From the NCBI RefSeq assembly GCF_937958065.1, contig NZ_CALFXI010000090.1, forward strand, positions 27,857 through 91,856: a stretch of 64,000 bases of DNA, read 5' to 3'. Below, piece by piece: positions 1-9,057 of the stretch; the stretch's first letter is position 1, and the number at the start of each line of letters is the position of its first letter. Position numbers and translations under genes: made by a program. A model generated the notes under the pieces. That model had not been told where the DNA came from and made no database searches. It saw only the letters and a program-made list of their open reading frames with translations. The stretch is from an uncultured Steroidobacter sp. (GTDB lineage Bacteria > Pseudomonadota > Gammaproteobacteria > Steroidobacterales > Steroidobacteraceae).

Positions 1-622
1 GCATGTCGCGCGCACGGAAGACGATGGCGGTGCCGCCGCAGCCGATGACTTGCTCGAGCAGGTAACGATCGCAGAGCACTTTGCCCGGCGCCAGCGCAGG
101 TCGCTGCGGCTCGGCGGCTTGCAACGGAGCGGCTTTGCGAGGCACCGCGGTCGTCAGCTGGGGCACGTTATCGTTCGACACGTCGTGCGTCGGATCGGTG
201 CTGCTCGTCGCAGGCTTGCTCTCGACCGCAGCAGGCGGGGCGGGCACATGCGTCAGATCGACGCTGTTCGTCGCGGGCTTGCTCTCGACCGCAGCTGCAG
301 GCGAGGCAGCCACATCGACCGTAACTGCGTCAGGCGCTGCAGGCGGAGCCGCTTTGGAAAAGCCGGACTCGCGAGGCGCCGATTCATGCGCAGTGGCTTC
401 GCGGCGCGGCTGTTCGGCCGGCATTCGCTGCCGCGTGGAGTTCGCCAGCGCAGGACGCGGGACGTCGCTGGGGACGATGTCGACCGTGGCCGGCTCCAGA
501 TCCGCCGTGAATTCGTCGTGCACGTCCGCGGTAGTGTCCAGATCGAGGGTGGTGGGCTGGTGCAAGGGTCGCCGCTGTCGCAAGTGACGTGAACGAAAGG
601 AGCCGTGAAAGTTCGCTGACAT
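1..622 (-). CDS. Serine/threonine protein kinase, N-terminal part (cut by window edge)
   Basis: The reading frame opens with ATG at 620-622 and runs off the left edge, giving 207 residues. The first ~180 residues are rich in Ala, Pro, Thr and charged residues, have no membrane segment, and look disordered. At about residue 183 the sequence RYLLEQVIGCGGTAIVFRAR appears, which is the glycine-rich nucleotide-binding loop that starts a Hanks-type (PknB-like) kinase domain. The remaining catalytic lobe lies outside the window. The disordered segment contains an imperfect 21-residue duplication with the shared core VESKPAT. The gene starts 6 bases after the stop of the SDR gene at 629-1678 and is probably co-transcribed with it. 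Kinase assignment rests on this one loop, but the match is good. Confidence 0.75.
   Translation of the reverse strand, partial: MSANFHGSFRSRHLRQRRPLHQPTTLDLDTTADVHDEFTADLEPATVDIVPSDVPRPALANSTRQRMPAEQPRREATAHESAPRESGFSKAAPPAAPDAVTVDVAASPAAAVESKPATNSVDLTHVPAPPAAVESKPATSSTDPTHDVSNDNVPQLTTAVPRKAAPLQAAEPQRPALAPGKVLCDRYLLEQVIGCGGTAIVFRARDM
186..295. repeat. Two imperfect direct copies, 63-base period, inside the kinase linker
   Basis: Bases 186-232 and 249-295 are 47-base copies differing at about five positions and offset by 63 bases (21 codons). They encode the shared core VESKPAT and so lengthen the disordered N-terminal region of the kinase by one in-frame unit. This looks like a recent in-frame duplication in a low-complexity linker. 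Confidence 0.7.
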
Positions 623-628
623 AGTTTC

Positions 629-1678
629 TCAGGCCGATTGTCGATCGGCGACCTCCGTGACGGCGGGACGGGGCAGCAAGCCCCGGGCCCGGTACCAGCT
701 GGCGGTGTCGGCCGCCCCGGTGCGGAAATCGATCGCCGGTTGAAAACTCAGCAGCGACTGTGCCCGGGTCGTTGAAAATACGAAAGACTTGCGGAAGAAA
801 TCCAGCCGACGGCTGTGCAAGGGTGGCGCGATGTGCAGCGGCGGCAGCGTGGCCTCCATGACGCCCGCCGCGGCGACGAACGGCCACAGCGGCAGTTTCA
901 CTCGCGGCGGCTTGCGATCCAGCACCCCGGCAATCTGCCGCACCATCTCCTGCGTGGTCATGATCTCGCTGCCCGCGAACACGAACTTCTCGCCGACCGC
1001 CCGGGGGTGTTGCGAGGCCAACAGCAGCCCGCGCGCCAGATCGTCGACGTGAATGCACTGCCGGCGATTGCTGCCGCTGCCGATCATCACGAAGTGACCG
1101 CGCGCGATACTCCGGAACAGCTTGAGCAGACGCCGATCGCCGGGCCCATACGTCTCGGCGATGCGCACGATGCACGTTTCGAAGTGCTGCCCGAAGGACT
1201 CCACGATGCCTTCGGCCTCGACCTTGGTGCGAGTGTAGACGTTCTGCGGACGCAGCGGACTGTCTTCGTCCAGCAACGATTCGCTTGCTTCGCCGTAAAC
1301 CCCTATGGTGCTGCCATAGACGAAGCGGCGGACATCGTGGTCGCGGCACGCACCGAGCAAGGTGCGCACAGCGTCCACGTTGATGGCGCGAAAATAGCTC
1401 TCGGGCATCTCCGCCTCGTGTTGAGCGGCGGCGAGATGAATCACCGTATCGCGTCCCTGCAGCAGCCGATCTACCAGCGCGAGATCCTGCAGCACGCCCG
1501 CTTCGACGCGGACGCCGGCGGCACGCAAGTCCTGCAGCCGTTCGTTCTCGATAGCCGATTCGGCACGACCCGTGGCGAGGACATCGATGCCGAGGTGATA
1601 GGCGCGTAACGCGAGCCGCGAGCCGATGAATCCCGAGGCTCCTGTTACGAGCAGTTTCTGGGGAGATGATGAAGTCAT
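629..1678 (-). CDS. NAD(P)-dependent epimerase/dehydratase (extended SDR)
   Basis: This 349-residue protein is a Rossmann-fold extended short-chain dehydrogenase. The dinucleotide motif TGASGFIGS sits at residues ~11-19, a Ser near YGSTIGVYG, and the catalytic YTRTK (YxxxK) pair near residue 150. The C-terminal half is the substrate-binding part, and the substrate cannot be read from sequence. Members act on nucleotide sugars, sterols or related alcohols. The ATG at 1676-1678 overlaps the stop of the upstream glpD-like gene in an ATGA arrangement, so translation is probably coupled and this start is well supported. The kinase gene follows after 6 bases. Confidence 0.85.
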   Translation of the reverse strand: MTSSSPQKLLVTGASGFIGSRLALRAYHLGIDVLATGRAESAIENERLQDLRAAGVRVEAGVLQDLALVDRLLQGRDTVIHLAAAQHEAEMPESYFRAINVDAVRTLLGACRDHDVRRFVYGSTIGVYGEASESLLDEDSPLRPQNVYTRTKVEAEGIVESFGQHFETCIVRIAETYGPGDRRLLKLFRSIARGHFVMIGSGSNRRQCIHVDDLARGLLLASQHPRAVGEKFVFAGSEIMTTQEMVRQIAGVLDRKPPRVKLPLWPFVAAAGVMEATLPPLHIAPPLHSRRLDFFRKSFVFSTTRAQSLLSFQPAIDFRTGAADTASWYRARGLLPRPAVTEVADRQSA

Positions 1679-3468
1679 GCAGTCGCTCTTACCGTGGTTT
1701 CTGCAAGCATCGCGCCATGACTCGGCGATGCCGTCGCACTGGCGTCGCCAGCAGTCGCATGAGGCGCCGTTCGATCTGATGCAGGCGTCGAGCTGGAGTC
1801 GCGCGCTGAATGCCGTTGCAGAGTGTGTTCCGTCGTGGCGATCTCCTGATGCAAACGCTCGGCTGACCACGACAACAGCCGGCCCATTTCGGCCGCTGCG
1901 GCCAGCAATGCTGCGCGGCCTGGATGCGCGCCGGCGGCAAGATCCGTCCGGCGCATAACCACGTCCTCCAGGTGCACCGCCATTTCCTCGCTCACCGCGT
2001 AACGGATTTCGGCGGTGAGGGTGCTGGTGCCTGCAATGTTGGCGACGGTGGCATCGCGGCCTGCGTCGAGCACGGCCCGATACTCGGTGCCGTGATTGCG
2101 CACCAGCGCTTCCATGCTCTTGCGCGCCACATCCGGCGGCAATGCGCGACAGGCGGCACTCTCGAAACTCGCGAAATCTTCGATGTCGCCGCCCGGCAGC
2201 GGGATGCGATCGCTGGCGGGCGCCGGAGGCGCGCGGTCGGATTGTTTCAACAGCAGGTCCACGGCACGAGCGGCGTCGACGCGCGCCATCGTGAAACGGA
2301 TGCCGACCAGGCTCACGAGCCCTTGCACATTGTGCGCATGACGATGATCGACCAGCCGCGACTCCTTGCCGAAGCTCAGCTCGGTTGCCGTCGCGGTTGC
2401 GCCGAAGGGCACCAGCCCACAATGCGCGAAGCTCACTTCTCGAGACCTCAGTTCCAGGGTCGGATGGACAGTGTTGATCTCGGCCAGCCATTCCTCGATC
2501 TCTTCCGGCATCACCTGGGCGCGATCCGGAAATTCCGTGAACAGCTTGTGCCACACACCGATCAGGGTCTTGTCGCGCCAGGGCGCGGCGAACAGATGGC
2601 GGGTCTGACGGCCGAGCAGCGCGTCCTTGTCGCGGCTCAGGCCTTGAATGGCGATACCATGCGACGATGTGGGCGCGCGCTCCACAATGAAATAAGCATC
2701 ACGGGAAAACGGCAGCCGCTGCGGTGTACCGAAGTGCTCGGCGTCGTTCTGCAAGTAATCCGCCCAGGGGCCCGCCGCATTCAACGTCAGCCGCGCGCGT
2801 ACATCGAATTCGTCGCCGGTGAGCTGGTCGCGGACGCGAACGCCGCGCACCCGGTTGCCCGACCAGAGAAAGCGAAGCGCTTCGGCGTAATTGCAAACAT
2901 CGGCGCCGGCGGCGACCGCGCCCTTGACGAAAGCCAGTACCAGACGCGCGGCGTTGTACATCTGACCGTCTTCGAAGACCACGGCGCCGCTCAGGTCCGG
3001 TGTCTGCAAATGAGGAAACATTTGCAGCACCTCGGCGCGCGACAGCAGGCGCGTATTGCCGATCTTACGATCGGGATCTCGAATGCCGCGATTGCGATCG
3101 AGCGTGAGCAGATCGTATATCCGGGCTCCAGTACCCAGAAACGCTTTGCCGCTGCGGCCCCGACCATAGGTGGGGATGGCAATGGGCAAGGGACTCACCA
3201 GATGTGGAGCGATTCGCAACAGCGCCGATCTTTCACGGCACGATCCTCGCAGACGAGGCAGGTCCGCGTGCTGCAAATAACGGATTCCGCCGTGGACCAT
3301 CTTGAAACATTCGGCCGAGGCGCCGCCGCCGAAATCATTCCGCTCCAGCAACACTGTTCGCAAACCACGCAAGGCGGCATCGCGCGCGGCGGCAGCACCG
3401 AAGGCGCCGCCTCCGATGATCAGCAAGTCATATTCGTGCTGCGCCAGGATCGCTGTTCTACGTTGCAT
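1675..3468 (-). CDS. GlpD-like FAD-dependent glycerol-3-phosphate dehydrogenase
   Basis: The 597-residue product carries an N-terminal FAD-binding DAO domain. The GxGxxG-type motif IIGGGAFGAAAARDAALRG lies at ~residues 15-33, followed by SAECFKMVHGGIRYL, the glycerol-3-phosphate dehydrogenase signature. The family oxidises sn-glycerol-3-phosphate to dihydroxyacetone phosphate and passes electrons to membrane quinone. A C-terminal DAO_C-like region follows, then a low-complexity tail rich in Ala, Thr and Ser. ATG at 3466-3468 is preferred over an in-frame start at 3600, because the FAD motif then falls at the usual distance and the extra 44 residues resemble nothing in the family. It heads a minus-strand operon with the SDR gene. 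The exact substrate remains inferred. Confidence 0.8.
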   Translation of the reverse strand: MQRRTAILAQHEYDLLIIGGGAFGAAAARDAALRGLRTVLLERNDFGGGASAECFKMVHGGIRYLQHADLPRLRGSCRERSALLRIAPHLVSPLPIAIPTYGRGRSGKAFLGTGARIYDLLTLDRNRGIRDPDRKIGNTRLLSRAEVLQMFPHLQTPDLSGAVVFEDGQMYNAARLVLAFVKGAVAAGADVCNYAEALRFLWSGNRVRGVRVRDQLTGDEFDVRARLTLNAAGPWADYLQNDAEHFGTPQRLPFSRDAYFIVERAPTSSHGIAIQGLSRDKDALLGRQTRHLFAAPWRDKTLIGVWHKLFTEFPDRAQVMPEEIEEWLAEINTVHPTLELRSREVSFAHCGLVPFGATATATELSFGKESRLVDHRHAHNVQGLVSLVGIRFTMARVDAARAVDLLLKQSDRAPPAPASDRIPLPGGDIEDFASFESAACRALPPDVARKSMEALVRNHGTEYRAVLDAGRDATVANIAGTSTLTAEIRYAVSEEMAVHLEDVVMRRTDLAAGAHPGRAALLAAAAEMGRLLSWSAERLHQEIATTEHTLQRHSARDSSSTPASDRTAPHATAGDASATASPSHGAMLAETTVRATA

Positions 3469-3836
3469 CCGTTGACTACTCGAGGTGTTCACGCCCAACG
3501 CTTGCGATGCACTTTCAGTGCCCACGGCGCAGGGATTTTTTGGGCACGCTGCGACTCCCATTGCGCCGAGGCCGGCCGCGCTGTTTCCGGCAAGGGACAC
3601 TGTCGTGAATCGAACGCAGGCAATCGACCTACGCGGGCCCAGGACGGCTGGGCCGGGCTTCAGGGCTTAGCCGATGTAATCGTTGCAACGGGCCTTGTAA
3701 CTTTTCTCCCGAGTTGCAAAGCGGCTCGTCCCTTTTTCTGCAAGAAATGCTTGGTGGTAGGCCCGGGCTGGCTCCACGCGCCGCCGCTGAAACTCTCGAT
3801 GGAGTAACGACGTTGTTTATCGCGAAGATTCCCGTC
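3469..3836. other. Divergent intergenic region between glpD-like and pectate-lyase-like genes
   Basis: These 368 bases hold no gene that I can support. The block 3694-3712 is locally AT-rich and contains TTGTAACTTTTCTCCCG, closely resembling a sequence at 39180-39196 in the other large divergent intergenic region. A GGAG at about 3800-3803 is a ribosome-binding site for a possible TTG start at 3813. No sigma-54-type GG-N10-GC site with TTGC is present on either strand, unlike the downstream exopolysaccharide promoters. Confidence 0.5.
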
Positions 3837-5216
3837 ATGAAGCCCAAGATCCGCCGACTCGCGGCCGCCGTGGCCCTCGCCTGCGGAATGGCGGCGCCGC
3901 TCGCCAACGCCGTACCGGTGATACCAGGTGCCATCGGCCACGGCATCTCCACGCCTGCCGGACGCGGCGGTGCCGTCATTCGAGTCACCAATACGAATGC
4001 TTCCGGCGCCGGTTCGCTCAAGGCCTGTGTCGATGCGAGCGGTCCGCGCGTGTGCGTGTTCGAAGTCTCGGGAACCATTACGCTGCCGGATGACCTCACC
4101 ATCCGGAATCGCTACATCACGATCGCGGGTCAAACGGCGCCGTCGCCTGGCATCACGCTGCGTGGTGCGGGATTGCTGATCAAGGCGTCCGATGTGCTGG
4201 TTCAGCACATCCGCGTTCGTCCCGGCGACAGCGCGGCTGGCGAGCCGCCGAGCAATCGCGATGCCTTGAAGATCGAAGCGCCGTCGAGCGCGCCCATCAG
4301 CAATGTGGTCGTCGATCACTGCACCTTCACCTGGTCGCTCGACGAGATCGCCAGCGCCTGGCAGTACTGGAACAACATCAGCCTGCTGAACAACATCTTC
4401 GCCGAGCCGCTGCACGACTCCATCCATCCCGAGGGCAAGCATGGCTTCGGCGTGCTGATCGGACCGGTGGACGGCAGTGCCACGCTTGCCGGCAACCTGT
4501 TCGCCAACATGCAGTCGCGCAATCCCATGACTGCCGCGGCGCGCACCGTCATCGTCAACAATCTCATTTATAACTGGGGCTACACGGCCATCGACCTGCA
4601 GAGCCGCGGCCTGGTGACCCAGAATTCGGTCGTGGGCAACGTGTTCCAGCGGGGTCCCGATACCTCGGGCAGCATGGCTCCGGTCGGCCTGCGTGCCGAC
4701 GCATCCACGCTGCGTCCGGGCGCCAAGGTATTTCTCTCGGATAACACCATGCACGGCGCATCGAGCACTGCGGATGCGTGGGCCTCCACGGTAGCGGGCT
4801 CGATCTATGGCTCGTTGAATCTGGCGAACTTCAAGGCGAGCTCGCCGCTCGCCTGGCCGGCCACCATGACGACGCTGCCGACGTCGGAGAACGTGGTGCG
4901 TGAGCACGTGCTGAAATATGCGGGCGCACGTCCGGCCGATCGCGACGCCGTCGATACGCGCATCATCAATCAAACGCGCAACGGCACCGGCCGGATCATC
5001 AACTGCGTCGCACCGAACGGCACGGCTCGCTGCGAGCGCAACGGTGGCGGCTACCCGACGCTCGCGCAGAATCGTCGCGCGCTGAGCCTGCCGGCGAATC
5101 CGAACGAAGTGACCCCGAGCGGTTACACCAACCTCGAGCTTTGGCTGCACCGCATGGCGGCGCAGGTCGAGGGACGCGGGGCGAGTGTTCCGGAAGCGCC
5201 GACGTTGGATCGGTAA
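3837..5216 (+). CDS. Secreted pectate-lyase-like right-handed beta-helix protein
   Basis: The 459-residue protein begins with a signal peptide (MKPKIRRLAAAVALACGMAA, cleavage likely after ANA) and continues as a PL1/pectate-lyase-like beta-helix. Visible family features are GRGGAVIRVTNTNASGAGSL, the segment VSGTITLPDDLTIRN, VVVDHCTFTWSLDE and the ladder of Asn residues in NNISLLNNIFAE. Such proteins cleave uronic-acid-containing polysaccharides by beta-elimination. At the head of an exopolysaccharide locus it is likely to trim or release the polymer. A TTG at 3813 with a better-placed GGAG is an alternative start and also leaves the signal peptide intact. The downstream hairpin at 5295-5324 probably ends its transcript. 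Confidence 0.8.
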   Translation: MKPKIRRLAAAVALACGMAAPLANAVPVIPGAIGHGISTPAGRGGAVIRVTNTNASGAGSLKACVDASGPRVCVFEVSGTITLPDDLTIRNRYITIAGQTAPSPGITLRGAGLLIKASDVLVQHIRVRPGDSAAGEPPSNRDALKIEAPSSAPISNVVVDHCTFTWSLDEIASAWQYWNNISLLNNIFAEPLHDSIHPEGKHGFGVLIGPVDGSATLAGNLFANMQSRNPMTAAARTVIVNNLIYNWGYTAIDLQSRGLVTQNSVVGNVFQRGPDTSGSMAPVGLRADASTLRPGAKVFLSDNTMHGASSTADAWASTVAGSIYGSLNLANFKASSPLAWPATMTTLPTSENVVREHVLKYAGARPADRDAVDTRIINQTRNGTGRIINCVAPNGTARCERNGGGYPTLAQNRRALSLPANPNEVTPSGYTNLELWLHRMAAQVEGRGASVPEAPTLDR

Positions 5217-5220
5217 CTTC

Positions 5221-5238
5221 TACAAGCATCGGTTTGTA
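5221..5238. promoter_or_regulatory. Inverted repeat TACAA-N8-TTGTA
   Basis: Five-base arms separated by eight bases form a perfect dyad just after the lyase gene and 177 bases before the initiating transferase. It contains TACAAGCA, which also occurs within the dyad at 11651-11671. It could be an upstream activator or repressor site for the sigma-54-type promoter at 5334. No protein is known to bind it. Confidence 0.3.
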
Positions 5239-5294
5239 ATTTCGGCGAGTCCGCGCGGCAGGAGCGGGCGCCGCAAATCGCCTGAATAAGGAAT

Positions 5295-5324
5295 GACGCG
5301 GGAGTGGTGCGCCGCTCCCGCGTC
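5295..5324. terminator. Strong GC-rich hairpin after the lyase gene
   Basis: GACGCGGGAG pairs perfectly with CTCCCGCGTC (10 base pairs, 10-base loop). It lies 78 bases after the lyase stop and 10 bases before the sigma-54-type promoter at 5334. No U-run follows, so efficiency is uncertain, but its placement insulates the two transcription units. Confidence 0.55.
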
Positions 5325-5333
5325 TGCCGTTCG

Positions 5334-5349
5334 TGGTACGCATCTTGCT
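5334..5349 (+). promoter_or_regulatory. Predicted sigma-54 (RpoN) promoter for the exopolysaccharide operon
   Basis: TGGTACG-CATC-TTGCT matches the sigma-54 consensus TGGCACG-N4-TTGCW with one mismatch and has the essential GG-N10-GC spacing. The next start codon (5415) lies 66 bases downstream of the -12 element. Similar sites precede the sulfotransferase, the Wzy-type gene and the divergent pair at 39013-39359. Confidence 0.65.
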
Positions 5350-5414
5350 CTTGGATCTTGATAGGTCGCTGCGGCGACCGGTCGAATCTTCTCAAGAGTT
5401 CGTGGATCCACTGA

Positions 5415-6947
5415 ATGAGCGCAGTTCCCGACAGCGCGGTCCGGAGCACAGTGAAACTGGCCGGCGCGCCGCAACCGCGACTGTCACAAGTAAAGCTTCC
5501 CGACACTTCCGTTCCTCAGCAGACCGCGGCCTACGACATCACACCGCCGCTGCTGTTCAAACGTCAGTCGGCGCTCGCAGCTGTCTATTTTTCGCTGCGT
5601 GCGACTGCGCCGGCCGCGGTTTCGATTCTCACTCTATATGCGCTGGCCGATGTGACCGGCACCGCATCCACCGACTCGTTCAGTGCGGTGACGATCATCG
5701 TCACCATTCTGTCCATCACTCTTTTGCAATCGCCGCGCACGCCGGCCGCGGAGTTGATCGCACCGCGTGCGATGGTGTCCCGCGGCTTGCTGATCCGGTG
5801 GCTGGTGCTGCTGCTGGCACTGCTGACGATCGGCTACATCGCGGGCTATCCGCGCGCGTATTCGACCCCGGTGATACTGATCTGGGCAGTTGCCACGCCC
5901 GCACTACTGATACCCAGCATGCTGTTGCTGGACGAGATTGCCCGCCGCGTGCTGTGCCGCCCGAGCAATGGACGCAAGGTCGTGTTCGCCGGCTATAACC
6001 AGACCAGCGAGCAACTGGCTGAGCGTTTCTCCAAGCATGCAGAGCTGTGCATGCGCGTGCAGGGCTTCTTCGACGATCGCAGCCCGCAGCGACTCGAAGC
6101 GCCGGCCGGTCACAAGCTGCTCGGGCCGTTGTCGCAGCTGCCCGAGTACATCAAGCAGAACGACGTCGATGTGATTTTCATCGCGCTGCCGCTGCGTCAC
6201 ATCCGGCGGGTGCAGAACCTGCTGGACAAGCTGGGCGACACCACCGCGTCGCTTTATTACTTGCCCGACGTGCTGGTTTCCGATCAATTCCAGGCGCGCA
6301 CCGGCGAGATTCTGGGCGTGCCGGTCATTGCCATGCGCGAAAGCCCGTTCTACGGCTACTGGGGCGCGGCCAAACGACTGATGGATCTGGTGATCGCCTC
6401 GACGGTGCTGGTCGTGACTGCTCCGCTGCTGCTGGCGCTCGCCGCCGCGATCAAGCTCACCAGCAAGGGGCCAGTGCTGTTCCGGCAGCGTCGTTACGGT
6501 CTGGATGGTCGCGAGATCGTGATCTACAAGTTCCGCACCATGACGGTCACCGAGGACAGCGGCTGGCTCGATCAAGCCAGTCGCGACGACGAGCGCGTCA
6601 CGGCGCTGGGCCGCATCCTGCGACGCTGCTCGCTCGATGAGCTGCCGCAGCTCATCAATGTTCTGCAGGGGCGCATGAGCCTGGTGGGTCCGCGCCCACA
6701 CGCAGTCGGACACAACGAGGCCTATCGCCGCCTGATCAAGGGCTACATGGTTCGGCACAAAGTGCCGCCGGGCATCACCGGGCTGGCGCAGATCAGCGGC
6801 TTCCGAGGGCCGACGCCGCGGCTCCAGGACATGCAGAGCCGCGTGCATTACGACCTGGAGTATCTGCGCAACTGGTCGCTGTGGCTGGACCTGAAAATCC
6901 TGGTGCTGACCGTGCCGAAACTATTCAAGACCGACAAAGCTTATTAG
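5415..6947 (+). CDS. Undecaprenyl-phosphate glucose phosphotransferase (GumD/WcaJ type)
   Basis: The 510-residue membrane enzyme is a polyprenyl-phosphate hexose-1-phosphate transferase that starts repeat-unit assembly by moving a hexose-1-phosphate onto undecaprenyl phosphate at the inner face of the cytoplasmic membrane. Several hydrophobic segments lie at ~55-175. A Rossmann-like CoA_binding_3 domain follows at ~190-310 (VVFAGYNQTSEQL). The bacterial sugar transferase catalytic domain spans ~325-510, with KRLMDLVIAS, YKFRTM, DELPQLINVLQGRMSLVGPR and PPGITGLAQ. Length and domain order are as usual for the family. Glucose is the commonest substrate but is not proven here. It is the first gene of the main exopolysaccharide operon, behind a sigma-54-type promoter. 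Confidence 0.9.
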   Translation: MSAVPDSAVRSTVKLAGAPQPRLSQVKLPDTSVPQQTAAYDITPPLLFKRQSALAAVYFSLRATAPAAVSILTLYALADVTGTASTDSFSAVTIIVTILSITLLQSPRTPAAELIAPRAMVSRGLLIRWLVLLLALLTIGYIAGYPRAYSTPVILIWAVATPALLIPSMLLLDEIARRVLCRPSNGRKVVFAGYNQTSEQLAERFSKHAELCMRVQGFFDDRSPQRLEAPAGHKLLGPLSQLPEYIKQNDVDVIFIALPLRHIRRVQNLLDKLGDTTASLYYLPDVLVSDQFQARTGEILGVPVIAMRESPFYGYWGAAKRLMDLVIASTVLVVTAPLLLALAAAIKLTSKGPVLFRQRRYGLDGREIVIYKFRTMTVTEDSGWLDQASRDDERVTALGRILRRCSLDELPQLINVLQGRMSLVGPRPHAVGHNEAYRRLIKGYMVRHKVPPGITGLAQISGFRGPTPRLQDMQSRVHYDLEYLRNWSLWLDLKILVLTVPKLFKTDKAY

Positions 6948-6962
6948 AACAACCACTACCAT

Positions 6963-9005
6963 ATGGGGTCATCCATGTTTTCGGATGCGGCCAACCGCGG
7001 GTTGTTTCCAGTGAGTCCGACGCTGACGGAGCACGTCGGCAGCTTCCTGCGTGCGCTGTCGGAGCTGTTTCGTATCACTGCGCCACTCGAGCGCGACCAG
7101 CTCGCACATCGGGTGATGCTGCTGGTGATCCTCGGCGCCGGCACGTGGGTGCGGTTCTGGGGCATGGGCAATGTCGGCCTGCATGGCGATGAAGAGACCA
7201 TGGCGATGGCCGTGATGAGCATCGTGCACGAGGGCGCGCCCATCCTGCCGAGCGGAATGTTTTATCCGCGCGGCATGACCGAGCTCTATCTCATGGCGGG
7301 CTCGGTGCAACTGTTCGGTGAATCCGAGTGGGCGTTCCGGTTTCCGTCCGCGCTGTGCGGTGTGCTGACCATTTACTGGTCGTGGCTCGCGGGGCGACGC
7401 TTCCTGCGTCCCTACTGGAATCTGGCCTTCGCCACGGCGGTTGCGCTGCTGCCGGCGATGATCGTGTATTCGCAGACGGCGCGCATGTACATCTTCCTGC
7501 TGGCGGCTGTTGCCGCTTGCATGGTCTGTGTGTTCGCTTGGGAGCGCAGCGGGCGCACCGCGTGGCTGCTGGCGGGTGTGGTTGCGCTAGTCGTCGGCAT
7601 CGAGCTGCACGCGCTTGCGGTGACCACCGTGCTGTTGTTCCTGATGCCAGGCATCCTGCAAGGCGATTTTCGCAAGCTGCTGTATGGCTGCGTGGCCGCC
7701 GCGATCGTCATGGTCTCGTATGTGCTGATCAATGCCTGGGTGGACTCGCACTATCCGGTGCCGCCGCCGGAATATGCAGCGGATCTCGGCGCACCCTTGT
7801 GGGATCGCAGCCGTGCACCGCAGGATTTTGCGCTCACGTTCGAGGTCGCATTGTGGGTCGCGGGACTGGCGATCGCGTTCTTCGCGATTCATCTGTCACG
7901 CGTAGTGCCGCAACGGCTCGCGTCCATCACTGTCGCGGCGTTTCTGCTGGTCGGTTTGCTGTTGCAGATACAGCTTTACTATCACATCGCTTTCCTGCTG
8001 TTCGTCGCCGCCGTGGTGATTGCGCGACGTTTCGGTGGCCCGCGCATCTGGCGCCGATTCCGCATCTTCGCCCTGGGCAGCGGCCTGCTGGCGTTGATTC
8101 ATTTCAGCTTGCTGGCATCGACTCCCGGCTCGCTGCAGAAAGTCATCGGCGCGCTGGTCGGGCAACCGAGCATCTGGCCTTACGCGCGCATCGTGCAATT
8201 CTCGGAAATGGCCGGCCTGCTGGCGCTGGCCGCGGTTGCCTGGGGATTGTGGCGCTTGATGAGGCGCGGGCGGGTCCCGGACTACGTGCTGTTCGGCGTC
8301 CTGGCCGTATGGATCCCCATGTTCACCATCGGCTTCTTCGTCTGGAGCATGCCGCCGCGCTATACCGTGGCGTCGCTGTTGCCAATGATGTTGTGCGCAT
8401 TCGCCTTCGCGCAGAAGGGGGTCGACTGGCTGCAAGCATGGGCCCAGGCGCGGAATATATCGGTGCTGAAGCAGCGGCCCGCGCAGCTGGTCGCCATCGT
8501 CGTGACCACGCTGCTGGTGATCGATCCGATCGAGGTGGCCGCGACGGTGAATTCCGGCTATGAGTCCCACCCGGATCACAAAGGCGCGGCGGAGTTCATG
8601 AAAACTCAAAACATCAGCGACGCCGACGTGATCATCGCCGAGGATGTGCTGCAACAGACCTACTATCTGGGCGGCGTGGATTACTGGCTGATGAGCCGCA
8701 ATCACGCGCGCCGGTACGTGGAGTTGAAGAACGGTCGGATCCAGGACTTCTACACCGGCGCCGGAGTGATCAGCAGCGCCGCCATGCTGGAGGAGCTGCT
8801 GCGCACCGAGCGTGGCAAGCGCATTTACGTCATCGGTAGCGGCGAGAATCAGAGTGACAAGCGCAAAGGCATGCGAGGCGACATGGATCCCGTGTTGCAC
8901 TCCAAACAGTTCGAGGTCGTTTATCAGGGCAGGGATGGCCTGACGCAGGTGTGGCGCGCGACGGGCGCGCCGCCGCTGCAAGACGCCGTTCCGCCGCAGG
9001 AGTAG
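6963..9005 (+). CDS. GT39/ArnT-like membrane glycosyltransferase
   Basis: The 680-residue protein has a long series of hydrophobic segments (at least ten) between residues ~45 and 500, then a soluble C-terminal region of ~160 residues. Near residue 75 the motif GLHGDEETMAMAV places paired acidic residues in the first periplasmic loop, as in the GT-C enzymes of the PMT/ArnT family, which use polyprenyl-phosphate sugars on the outer face of the membrane. It begins 15 bases after the initiating transferase. ATG at 6975 is an alternative start four codons downstream. The acceptor could be the repeat unit or another lipid-linked glycan. Confidence 0.7.
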   Translation: MGSSMFSDAANRGLFPVSPTLTEHVGSFLRALSELFRITAPLERDQLAHRVMLLVILGAGTWVRFWGMGNVGLHGDEETMAMAVMSIVHEGAPILPSGMFYPRGMTELYLMAGSVQLFGESEWAFRFPSALCGVLTIYWSWLAGRRFLRPYWNLAFATAVALLPAMIVYSQTARMYIFLLAAVAACMVCVFAWERSGRTAWLLAGVVALVVGIELHALAVTTVLLFLMPGILQGDFRKLLYGCVAAAIVMVSYVLINAWVDSHYPVPPPEYAADLGAPLWDRSRAPQDFALTFEVALWVAGLAIAFFAIHLSRVVPQRLASITVAAFLLVGLLLQIQLYYHIAFLLFVAAVVIARRFGGPRIWRRFRIFALGSGLLALIHFSLLASTPGSLQKVIGALVGQPSIWPYARIVQFSEMAGLLALAAVAWGLWRLMRRGRVPDYVLFGVLAVWIPMFTIGFFVWSMPPRYTVASLLPMMLCAFAFAQKGVDWLQAWAQARNISVLKQRPAQLVAIVVTTLLVIDPIEVAATVNSGYESHPDHKGAAEFMKTQNISDADVIIAEDVLQQTYYLGGVDYWLMSRNHARRYVELKNGRIQDFYTGAGVISSAAMLEELLRTERGKRIYVIGSGENQSDKRKGMRGDMDPVLHSKQFEVVYQGRDGLTQVWRATGAPPLQDAVPPQE

Positions 9006-9057
9006 AGTCATCGCCGGGTTAGTCAGTCGGACCGCGATCATTTCGATCACGCGGTTC

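Noticed and set aside
50..592. Long plus-strand open frames opposite the kinase N-terminus.
   Set aside because: They are Arg/Gly/Ser-rich shadows of the minus-strand kinase frame, which has the recognisable glycine-rich loop.
3510..3525. A minus-strand GG-N10-GC match (GGGCACTGAAAGTGCA) before the glpD-like gene.
   Set aside because: The -12 element lacks TTGC and the -24 box has mismatches; the gene is not obviously part of the glycan regulon.
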